Under the pieces are notes generated by a model. It had not been told where the DNA came from. It worked only from the letters and a program-made list of their open reading frames with translations, and did not search any database. 11,277 nucleotides of DNA, from assembly GCA_033765345.1 (NCBI GenBank), contig JANRIC010000022.1, forward strand, positions 1-11,277. The letters run 5' to 3'. Both the position numbers and the translations under genes were made by a program. This DNA comes from JANRIC01 sp033765345. Its GTDB lineage: Bacteria > Bacteroidota > Bacteroidia > Cytophagales > Microscillaceae. Below are positions 1 through 5,522 of this stretch, piece after piece (positions within the stretch are counted from its first letter, which is position 1; every line of letters begins with the position of its first letter).

Positions 1-28
1 TGCACGAATAAGGGCGTTTATTCGTGCA
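1..28. repeat. Perfect inverted repeat, hairpin-forming, at the left edge
   Basis: An 11-base arm (TGCACGAATAA, 1-11) is followed by a 6-base spacer (GGGCGT) and the exact reverse complement (18-28). The sequence then runs on as ATTCGTGG, so ATTCGTGC and ATTCGTGG form a short direct repeat at 21-36. No T-tract follows on the plus strand, so it is not a textbook intrinsic terminator in that direction. It may be the 3' structure of a gene outside the window, or an intergenic repeat unit. The window edge prevents judging its full extent. Confidence 0.6.
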
Positions 29-428
29 TTCGTGGCAAAATTGATCATCAAGAGAGGAAATTGAATGCACTTATTTTTTATAGAATTATTGTTTGAAAAT
101 ACTTGCATGGATCATTCCCACATAAATTGTCAGAGAACCAATAAATTCTTAAAATTACTAGAGAAATACTCCTTAAGGTTTTATGATTTTAGAAGTGCCA
201 AACTCAGTCCAAGACATTAAATTCTATAAAAAATTAACCAGACTCAAATTCTCTTTCTCACACAAAACTTTACATAATAAACGCTAAAGTCTATTTGTGC
301 AGTCTTTTGGGTTTATTCTTCAATAAAATATACAGATATCAGCACAAAACTAAGCTTCATACCTATTCGTGAAGCAGAAATAATCCCCTAGTATAGTCGT
401 TAGCCTTTAATTTTAAAATGTTTATCGA
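29..428. other. Gene-free AT-rich region with degenerate repeat copy
   Basis: About 400 bases contain no reading frame that looks coding on either strand. The only structure I can support is the degenerate repeat copy at 299-403, listed separately. No clear TAnnTTTG promoter box was found upstream of the gene that begins at 429, so its promoter is unassigned. Confidence 0.5.
299..403 (+). repeat. Dispersed repeat, degenerate copy A
   Basis: The first 23 bases (299-321) match 4049-4071 at 21 positions; the two differences are both C/T or A/G transitions. Further in, a shared TATAC block occurs at nearly the same offset (30 versus 33 bases), and both copies end in GTTAGC (399-404 here, 4135-4140 in copy B). 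The interior is otherwise strongly diverged and has small length changes. This copy ends 25 bases before the start codon of the 222-residue gene. What the element is cannot be told from the sequence; it encodes nothing recognisable. Confidence 0.55.
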
Positions 429-1097
429 ATGAGTTTGAATTTCGCAGGAATTATCTTTGAAAAAAATTATCAGAATCAATACCCGGATTTATTGACTGCT
501 TTGAAGGTTAATTTTCAACAAAGTGGAGAAGGTTTTACATTTGACCAAGCGATTAGATATGACAATCAGTCCAGTGCCTTGGGAATTGTAAATCAAAAAA
601 CTTTATTTTTCAATCATTTACTATCCTATAATTGCTCCTACGAACCTAAGGAAGACTTATATCTCGATAAAATCCTGACAATATTATCTTCTGAAGGTGA
701 CATACTTAATTTTATTGTAAATGAGCGCGCTGATATGTATTGTTTTTCCTTATTCAGCCAGCAAAAGCGCATAAGGCGTTGGGCGATATATCCGGAAGGA
801 ATTATGGTAGATGAAGGGGAAAAATTAAATGTTGAAAAAGCAGAAATATCAGACCAAGATCAGGATGTGCCCCCCGAAGAACTTCCTGTACTCTATCACA
901 TGAGCGCATCAGAAACTCGGTTATTTAGGGTTTTTGCATCTTTTTTGGGTCTTACTTTTCAGGAACTTGTTCGTGATAAAAACCCGCGATTTCTTTCTTT
1001 AATCTCGAGGGATAAAAGAGGTAGTAGGTCTACCGCTTTAAAACCAAAACCCTCTCAAATTCATAAATTTGAGAGGGTTTATTGGTTTTTGGAGTAA
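429..1097 (+). CDS. Hypothetical protein, 222 residues, unknown function
   Basis: I do not recognise this protein. It reads as a soluble protein with no signal peptide or membrane segment. The middle (about residues 88-135) alternates hydrophobic and charged residues, including FIVNERADMYCFSLFSQQKR and a WAIYPEG stretch, suggesting beta-strands. An acidic linker (about 136-152) follows, then a helical segment with LFRVFASFLGLTFQEL. The last ~20 codons are odd: they run through a perfect 15-bp inverted repeat that looks like a transcription terminator, and they give a basic, low-complexity tail. A shift of one base near 1005-1020 would instead stop at 1039-1041, just before that terminator, so the real C-terminus is uncertain. 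The start is the first ATG of the frame; no Shine-Dalgarno is evident. It is convergent with the tRNA gene and has no operon partner in the window. Confidence 0.7.
   Translation: MSLNFAGIIFEKNYQNQYPDLLTALKVNFQQSGEGFTFDQAIRYDNQSSALGIVNQKTLFFNHLLSYNCSYEPKEDLYLDKILTILSSEGDILNFIVNERADMYCFSLFSQQKRIRRWAIYPEGIMVDEGEKLNVEKAEISDQDQDVPPEELPVLYHMSASETRLFRVFASFLGLTFQELVRDKNPRFLSLISRDKRGSRSTALKPKPSQIHKFERVYWFLE
1040..1090. terminator. Bidirectional intrinsic terminator between the 222-aa gene and tRNA-Pro
   Basis: The arms at 1047-1061 and 1066-1080 are perfectly complementary over 15 bases with a 4-base loop (CATA). After a 2-base bulge (1081-1082), seven more pairs form between 1040-1046 and 1083-1089. 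The plus strand ends in a T-run (1086-1090), and the left flank is A-rich, giving a U-run for minus-strand transcripts. It can therefore stop both the gene at 429 and the minus-strand tRNA or operon. Unusually, it lies inside the annotated 3' end of the plus-strand reading frame. Confidence 0.85.
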
Positions 1098-1102
1098 TTG
1101 AG

Positions 1103-1176
1103 TCGGGATGGCGAGATTTGAACTCACGACCCCTTGCACCCCATGCAAGTACGCTACCAGGCTGCGCTACATCCCG
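1103..1176 (-). tRNA. tRNA-Pro (anticodon GGG)
   Basis: Read on the minus strand, the 74 bases fold as a complete cloverleaf. The 7-bp acceptor is CGGGATG/CATCCCG with discriminator A. The D arm stem is GCGC/GCGT, the anticodon stem CTTGC/GCAAG with loop ATGGGGT, the variable loop is 5 bases, and the T stem is GTGAG/CTCGC with loop TTCAAAT. The anticodon GGG (plus-strand 1140-1142) reads proline codons CCC and CCU. CCA is not encoded. It lies 53 bp downstream of the HupE-like gene on the same strand and upstream of a strong terminator, so it could be co-transcribed, but it also has its own promoter-like box. Confidence 0.97.
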
Positions 1177-1189
1177 AAGTTTGGGACTG

Positions 1190-1197
1190 CAAATGTA
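1190..1197 (-). promoter_or_regulatory. Bacteroidota-type -7 promoter box for tRNA-Pro
   Basis: On the minus strand this reads TACATTTG, an exact match to the TAnnTTTG -7 consensus known for the main Bacteroidota sigma factor. It sits 13 bases upstream of the mature tRNA 5' end, which would give a leader of only a few bases. The -33 region is T-rich but lacks a clean TTTG, so the call rests mainly on the -7 box and its position. Confidence 0.55.
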
Positions 1198-1229
1198 GCA
1201 AAGCTTTCTGAAAAAACCATAAATTTTTT

Positions 1230-1832
1230 CTAAGAATTCGTAAGTTTGACTATAAATATCACCACCGCAGCCAGGGCTGCCAAAGCCGAAAGACCTGTAT
1301 TCCAGTACATAGCTTTGATTTTCAAGTAATTAATTGCTATGAATGAAAGTAATATGACACCCAACACCACCAGGATTTGCCCAACCTCAATGCCCACATT
1401 AAAGGCAAAAAGCGGCCAAAGAATTTTGTCTTCCATCCCGGCAAACATACGCATCAGTAGTCCTGAAAAAGCAAATCCATGAATAAACCCAAATACCATC
1501 GCCAGCACATAACGGATAACGTGCCCCTGAGAGAGGGTTTTATGCTGTAAAAGCGTAGGTTTCTCGAAGAAATTCAGGATTGCCGTCACAAAGATCGTCA
1601 CCGGAATAAGCAACTCTATCAGGCTGCGATTTACACTGATCACCTGCAAAGCAGCCAAAGCCAACGTGAGCGAATGCCCAAGCGTGAAGGCAGTCACCAA
1701 AACAAGAATTTTACGCCATTCTTCCCTGGGATAAACCGCCGCCAATACTACAATAAATAAAATATGGTCAAGACCGTCAGCAGCCACAATGTGTTCATAA
1801 CCTGTCCAAAAAAATGCTTCAAATTCACTCAT
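1230..1832 (-). CDS. HupE/UreJ-type integral membrane protein
   Basis: A 200-residue, very hydrophobic protein with about six or seven membrane segments. It carries the conserved histidine-containing blocks of the HupE/UreJ family: GYEHIVAADGLDHILF (11-26), FTLGHSLTL (49-57), FGFIHGFAFSG (114-124) and FNVGIEVGQ (144-152). HupE proteins are associated with nickel or cobalt supply to hydrogenases and ureases; this shorter subtype is widespread in Bacteroidota and its substrate is not established. No hydrogenase, urease or other metal-enzyme gene lies in the window, so a metal-transport role here is inference from the family alone. It follows the membrane hydrolase gene by 51 bp on the same strand with no hairpin between them, consistent with one transcript. 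The start ATG is preceded by an A-rich leader. Confidence 0.88.
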   Translation of the reverse strand: MSEFEAFFWTGYEHIVAADGLDHILFIVVLAAVYPREEWRKILVLVTAFTLGHSLTLALAALQVISVNRSLIELLIPVTIFVTAILNFFEKPTLLQHKTLSQGHVIRYVLAMVFGFIHGFAFSGLLMRMFAGMEDKILWPLFAFNVGIEVGQILVVLGVILLSFIAINYLKIKAMYWNTGLSALAALAAVVIFIVKLTNS

Positions 1833-1883
1833 TTCTTTTGTTCTGTTTTATGTGTCCGAAAAATACCCAACATTCGGCATCCT

Positions 1884-3866
1884 TTAATGGAAGTCAAGGT
1901 TTTTGATAATCCGGCTTACATCATAAAAATAAACCACTGCATAGATCCAAGTCAGGGTAGTATTGAGCAGAATAATAGAAATACTATCCCAATAAAAGGA
2001 TTGGGGTAACAAACAGTATTGTGCAAACCACTCGCTCCTTCCCAGATAATAACACACAGCCACCAGTGCCAAAAACCACATAAGCGTCTTTACTTCGGAA
2101 ACCGTCCATAAACGACGCAAAAAAATCGCTACCCGGTCTATTTTATTAAAGTACTGGATCGCCAACACCAAAAAACTGATCCCAAAGATAGACTGAAGAT
2201 AATAAATTTCATAATAATAGTCTTCCAGAGAGTCTACACACTGAATATTGCCCGATACATAAAATATACACATCAATACCAAAACAAGCAGCACCAGCCC
2301 CGCCATCAGTCGAAACATATCAGAGCTGGATTTGTGATGGTATTTGTCGTTTTCAAATGCTTTCAGTCGAAATATCTGCCGCCACCAGATCGCAAGGCTT
2401 GTCATCCGACGGAATACATAAGACACCCCCATCAACATAAAAATCAGAATAAAACTAAACTCAAAAGCTTCTCGATCTGAGGTATGCCAGCCCCAAAGAA
2501 ATAAAAAAGAAGTAATCGGAATAGAAATGGATGGAAAAAGCAAATAACTATTAAATATTGATTTCCAGTATTTTACAGTAGATTTCTTAAAGCCTTCTTC
2601 ACTCCCTTTAGTGCGTGACATTTTTCCTTCAAAATCGGGATTGATGGTATTTTTAAAAATGACTTCAAAGAGATCGGCATCATTCCAGTAAAAATTATGG
2701 GCAAATCCGGGCAAGGCATAACGGTTAAAAATGATTTCATCAGCATTTTCAAACACAAAATCATAAAGTGGTTGCTCCCGAAGCATAACCAGTTTGTGCC
2801 CTACGGGGTCTTGCTCGTCACAATAGTTAAAATGTTTGATTTTGACCTTTCTGTGCTGGAAGTATTGATCAATTACACAATCATCCCCGGCTTCCATGCC
2901 ACACAAATACAAATAATTATCTGGCCACAAAGTCAAAAATTTATCAATCGGTGAACCCAGCGTGACCAAGGCAACGACATGATCAACCCAGCCATGTCCA
3001 TTGATCTCGTGAGATTTAGACGCAAGAGGCAATTCACCCTTGTATTCTTCATAAAAAGCCTCAAAGGGCAGGTTGGGTAGCTTATCTCGCAACTCACGCA
3101 TGTAAATGGCTTTTTTGCAATGGGCATAAAAAAGAGCATCCATAGAAAGCACCGTACCCAAGCTATGAGAAATGATGATATATTTTGATTCGGCTTCGGG
3201 ATTACGTTTTTTATGATAAGACTCAATCTTCTCCAGTAGATTATGAAACCGCCCGACCGCCTGCCCCCTTACCCAGGGATTTTCTCCATAGATTTGTACA
3301 TCTCCCAAAAACCTGTCAAAAATCAAACGCCTGATTCCGGGAGCCTGTAAGATCAACAGCTTATACAAAAGCAACAAAGTAGCGTGTAGCTGCCTCAAAA
3401 GCATTAAAACCCACCGCTCGTGCATCATTTTTCGGTTCTCGAGGCGAGCGATCAAGGTTTCAGCCCAAGTATCAACGGGTTGCCCAGAGATTTCAAAATT
3501 CTCATTGAGAATATCAGCCCAATACATTTCTGTAAAGCGGATATTTTCGCCAGAAGTACTGGGTTTAGCATCAAATTTATCGGTCATGTTGCCATCAGGG
3601 CGAATATTCTCGAATTCAGCCCAGGGTTGTTCCTGCGAAAAAGTGAGATAATCTCCAGCTTTACGGGGATGCCCGGTTTGAGAAGTTACCATACCCAGAG
3701 AGACCAAGTCTTTGATGTCCTTATCAGAAAGTGATGGGTAATTAGCCCGGCTTAATACCTGGGCGAAGCGGTTGATTACAGGCGTAACCGTGCTGTTGAG
3801 CTTTTGCTCACCGATTCCGTGAACCACCACGACATAATAGATATATTTTTTTTCAGCTTGATCCAT
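1884..3866 (-). CDS. Alpha/beta-hydrolase with C-terminal multi-pass membrane domain
   Basis: A 660-residue protein in two halves. The N-terminal half is an alpha/beta-hydrolase. It opens with a strand and oxyanion-type motif VVVVHGIGE (12-20), and the nucleophile elbow SHSLG (233-237) makes Ser235 the likely nucleophile. A conserved strand ends in VTLGSP (301-306). Asp353 in EQDPVGH and His390 in PGFAHNFYW are plausible remaining triad members. A leucine-rich stretch (about 159-175) may form a lid or membrane contact. From about residue 440 there are roughly six hydrophobic spans (near 440-460, 467-485, 517-538, 556-573, 592-610 and 625-648). No N-terminal signal peptide is seen, so the hydrolase half probably faces the cytoplasm. 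Substrate unknown: lipase or esterase chemistry is only a guess. The start at 3866 has an upstream AAAGG. It is probably the first gene of an operon with the HupE-like gene. Confidence 0.82.
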   Translation of the reverse strand: MDQAEKKYIYYVVVVHGIGEQKLNSTVTPVINRFAQVLSRANYPSLSDKDIKDLVSLGMVTSQTGHPRKAGDYLTFSQEQPWAEFENIRPDGNMTDKFDAKPSTSGENIRFTEMYWADILNENFEISGQPVDTWAETLIARLENRKMMHERWVLMLLRQLHATLLLLYKLLILQAPGIRRLIFDRFLGDVQIYGENPWVRGQAVGRFHNLLEKIESYHKKRNPEAESKYIIISHSLGTVLSMDALFYAHCKKAIYMRELRDKLPNLPFEAFYEEYKGELPLASKSHEINGHGWVDHVVALVTLGSPIDKFLTLWPDNYLYLCGMEAGDDCVIDQYFQHRKVKIKHFNYCDEQDPVGHKLVMLREQPLYDFVFENADEIIFNRYALPGFAHNFYWNDADLFEVIFKNTINPDFEGKMSRTKGSEEGFKKSTVKYWKSIFNSYLLFPSISIPITSFLFLWGWHTSDREAFEFSFILIFMLMGVSYVFRRMTSLAIWWRQIFRLKAFENDKYHHKSSSDMFRLMAGLVLLVLVLMCIFYVSGNIQCVDSLEDYYYEIYYLQSIFGISFLVLAIQYFNKIDRVAIFLRRLWTVSEVKTLMWFLALVAVCYYLGRSEWFAQYCLLPQSFYWDSISIILLNTTLTWIYAVVYFYDVSRIIKNLDFH

Positions 3867-3868
3867 CC

Positions 3869-3945
3869 TTTGCAGCTTAATATCTTTTGAAATTTGAAGC
3901 CAGTTTTAAAAACTTGGCTAATAAAACCAATAAGCTGCAAATTTC
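3869..3945. repeat. Nested inverted repeat directly upstream of the hydrolase gene
   Basis: The outer arms TTTGCAGCTTA (3869-3879) and TAAGCTGCAAA (3931-3941) are perfect 11-base complements. Inside them, AGCCA-G-TTTT (3898-3907) pairs with AAAACTTGGCT (3909-3919) with one bulged T. A competing pair, GAAATTTG (3889-3896) and CAAATTTC (3938-3945), overlaps the outer right arm, so two alternative folds are possible. The left arm begins 3 bases from the hydrolase start codon and covers the place where its ribosome-binding site would be. It could be a leader structure, an operator, or a terminator remnant. Confidence 0.6.
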
Positions 3946-3960
3946 AAACCTTCTAAAAGA

Positions 3961-4161
3961 ATGAACTTAAAAAAATACTTGCCTTGTATTGTTAAAGGGT
4001 GTTTCATACTCCTCCTGCCTCCCGTTTTCCAAGTATGGGCAAATCGATGCAGTCTTTCGGGTTTGTTCTTCTTTACAGCAGTATACGGACAGAGGCATCC
4101 GCCTAGATGTTCCCCCCACTGCGCAAACACCAACGTTAGCAACAAGCACCCTACCATTTAA
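3961..4161 (+). pseudogene. Truncated gene start with signal peptide, running into a repeat
   Basis: A 66-codon frame begins with what looks like a real export signal: MNLKK, a hydrophobic core CFILLLPPVF, and a possible cleavage region around VWAN (residues 25-28). Residues 1-29 lie before the dispersed repeat; from residue 30 onward the frame simply translates repeat copy B and following bases, giving a cysteine- and proline-rich tail without protein-like character. My reading is that this is the 5' end of a secreted or envelope protein gene whose body has been lost by recombination at the repeat. Alternatively the signal-like segment is a chance product; several other frames are open across the same stretch. 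It is divergent from the hydrolase gene. Confidence 0.4.
4049..4139 (+). repeat. Dispersed repeat, copy B, ending in AACGTTAG
   Basis: This is the better-preserved partner of the element at 299-403: its first 23 bases match there at 21 positions, an internal TATAC block is shared, and both end in GTTAGC. Copy B is more GC-rich than its surroundings in its second half, with a run of six C (4112-4117) and the block ACTGCGCAAACACCAACG. Its start coincides with loss of protein-like sequence in the signal-peptide frame that begins at 3961. The terminal AACGTTAG is echoed at 4315-4322, just before the 193-residue gene. No transposase is associated with it. Confidence 0.55.
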
Positions 4162-4206
4162 AACAATTAAGTTTTCTAGCTAAAGGAAGTTTTGTAAATT
4201 TCTTGA

Positions 4207-4296
4207 AAAAGAAAACGCAAACTTGTGGCAAAAGTCAAACAACAAATCACTAAATTTGATTTGACTAAGGAAGAACTTGGATTTGTAACTAATTGA
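4207..4296 (+). pseudogene. Possible short C-terminal gene remnant
   Basis: A 29-codon frame with no start codon follows a TGA at 4204-4206 and ends at its own TGA (4294-4296). It is lysine-rich at the front (KRKRKLVAKVKQQ) and finishes with FDLTKEELGFVTN. The composition looks protein-like and loosely resembles the helical basic region of small DNA-binding proteins, but at this length that is weak. It sits between repeat copy B and the CGTTAG motif in front of the 193-residue gene. Other frames here are closed. Confidence 0.25.
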
Positions 4297-4314
4297 CTAT
4301 GAACAACTAATTAT

Positions 4315-4322
4315 AACGTTAG
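4315..4322 (+). other. AACGTTAG boundary motif upstream of the 193-aa gene
   Basis: The octamer AACGTTAG is identical to the end of repeat copy B (4132-4139). It lies 22 bases before the ATG at 4345. The CGTTAG core also ends copy A, 25 bases before the 222-residue gene. CGTTAG alone would be expected about two or three times per strand in a window of this length and composition, so the motif is only suggestive without its contexts. Confidence 0.3.
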
Positions 4323-4344
4323 TCAGAATTTTAGACAGACCACA

Positions 4345-4926
4345 ATGACAGACAAAGAACTTAATGATAAACTTACCAAAATCGGTTACACAACTTTGTG
4401 GTTGGACTATAAAATTTTGACAATTGGTTATTTGGTTGAACAGGAACACGTTTTTGACAATAGCGACGACCAAAACACAGAACATTATCGATATCAATCT
4501 TTCAGACATTATTTAGGTTCTAAAGACAAGCTATCGGACATAGAGTTTGACAATTATTTGCAATTGACATTTGAAGACAATGACCCACTAATGGCAGGCT
4601 CAGCAGCGGTTGACCTTTTCAACAAAATTGACTTAACAAATTTTCAATTTGAAAAACTCTGTAAAACAATTAGACATTTTGGCGAGTGGACAAAAAAGGT
4701 TGTAACAAGACAAACTTTATTACGACAACTAAAGTTTAATAAGTTGACTTCAGACCTTTTTAAAGAGTGTATTGTAAATGGTGACAGTGTAATTCACGAA
4801 TATATTCTTGACATCGCAGACTTAAATCAACTTCAAGAACTTTCAATAAATGGCAAGAATAAAAAGATTAGAAATATTGCATCAGAAAAAGTAAACAGAT
4901 TAACAAGACAACAAAACAGCCACTAA
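4345..4926 (+). CDS. Hypothetical protein, 193 residues, orphan AT-rich gene
   Basis: I do not recognise this protein. It is soluble, charged and predominantly helical by eye, with no signal peptide or membrane segment. An aromatic-rich patch near residues 45-57 contains HYRYQSFRHYLG, and an acidic stretch follows (LTFEDNDPLMAGSAAVDLF, about 74-92). The C-terminal half, with repeated leucine-containing helices, could be a small HEAT-like or other helical scaffold, but no repeat period is clear. Its base composition differs from the neighbours: hand-counted 60-base lines are 20-38% G+C, against 52-55% in lines sampled from the HtrA genes. The frame opens 22 bases after AACGTTAG, and its TAA stop is the start of TAACATCGG. 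That arrangement resembles a gene cassette whose stop merges with a recombination-site end, although no integrase is present. It has no operon partner. Confidence 0.75.
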   Translation: MTDKELNDKLTKIGYTTLWLDYKILTIGYLVEQEHVFDNSDDQNTEHYRYQSFRHYLGSKDKLSDIEFDNYLQLTFEDNDPLMAGSAAVDLFNKIDLTNFQFEKLCKTIRHFGEWTKKVVTRQTLLRQLKFNKLTSDLFKECIVNGDSVIHEYILDIADLNQLQELSINGKNKKIRNIASEKVNRLTRQQNSH

Positions 4927-5126
4927 CATCGGTTTGGCAATATGGTGGCTGAAATGCTTCTAATAATTTTTTTTGCAAATTTGAGCATTAGGGTTTTTAT
5001 AAGCTTTTGTGCTAAAAATCCACCCTCCTGTTCTTTGAGGTGTTCCGCAGCATCACTTAAAAGTATTCGGAAAGTCTGCAAATTCAAGCCGAAGGCTTGG
5101 GGAGTTCTTACTAATACAACTCCTGC
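4923..5126 (-). pseudogene. Start-less coding-like fragment, minus strand
   Basis: A 67-codon minus-strand frame follows an in-frame TAA and ends with a TAG at 4923-4925. It has no plausible ATG start. Its middle is convincingly protein-like: VRTPQAFGLNLQTFRILL, then SDAAEHLKEQ and GGFLAQKLIKTLMLKFAKK, an amphipathic helical pattern. The last codons, reading LPNRC, lie in the TAACATCGGTTTGG sequence at the end of the 193-residue gene. A plus-strand frame of 63 codons (4942-5133) overlaps it but has poorer composition. I read this as a degraded gene fragment or the coding-like interior of a repeat; no family is recognised. Confidence 0.35.
5085..5099. repeat. Short GC-rich hairpin
   Basis: CAAGCC (5085-5090) and GGCTTG (5094-5099) are exact reverse complements separated by GAA. 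It has no T-tract on either side, so it is not a terminator. It lies inside the start-less minus-strand fragment. Confidence 0.4.
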
Positions 5127-5133
5127 TTACTGA

Positions 5134-5522
5134 ACCGCCAAGATGCTTCATCGGTAATCAACCCTAAACCACAAAATTTCAACCTCATCTATGGGTATAA
5201 CTTCGGGATTTGCCCTCCTTGAAGGTGTTTAGAAAAGTGCTACCAAATCTGTGAAGAATAAATTTAGAGTCAGATATTACAAGCCAAACCTTAAGAATTA
5301 TGTTCATTGGTTACGCCGGAGCTCTTAACAATCTGTCACAACCAGGCATAAACGAGGGACATTATGTCCGTAAAATTGTTAAAATTACTTAAATCAAAGA
5401 TAAAAAACTACAGAGGTATGTATCTTGAAAGGGTATTTTTTTGTTATTACTATTAAAAAATCGTGAAAAATCTATAAATTCATTCAAGTAAAGGATAAAT
5501 CATCAAAAACCACTCATCTACT
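5134..5522. other. Non-coding stretch upstream of the HtrA pair
   Basis: No supported gene lies here. A 30-codon plus-strand frame (5300-5392, starting MFIGYAGALNN and ending RKIVKIT) is open and protein-like in composition, but is too short to call. A weak hairpin GGACA/TGTCC is found at 5357-5369. The last 120 bases before the first HtrA start are AT-rich, as expected for a promoter region, but I could not place a convincing TTTG and TAnnTTTG pair. Confidence 0.4.

Noticed and set aside
171..212. Gapped similarity between 171-212 and 5214-5250 (shared CTCCTT, AAGGT, TTTAGAA, GTGC and CCAAA blocks)
   Set aside because: It needs several insertions and deletions in AT-rich DNA, so chance cannot be excluded without a computed alignment score.
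1764..2009. Plus-strand 81-codon frame over the junction of the HupE-like and hydrolase genes
   Set aside because: It is antisense to the conserved 5' end of the HupE-like gene and the 3' end of the hydrolase gene and has no supporting signals.
3918..4157. Minus-strand frame of 79 codons and two other overlapping frames in the gap upstream of the hydrolase
   Set aside because: They overlap the repeat and one another in several frames; only the plus-strand frame from 3961 shows a recognisable feature, a signal-peptide-like start.
4315..4322. CGTTAG occurrences at 398-403, 4134-4139 and 4317-4322 as a motif family by itself
   Set aside because: The hexamer is expected about 2-3 times per strand at this length and composition; only the longer shared context of the repeats makes it worth noting.
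4942..5133. Plus-strand 63-codon frame beginning MVAEMLLIIFF
   Set aside because: It overlaps the more protein-like minus-strand fragment and is rich in Cys, Ser and Lys in a way typical of antisense translation.
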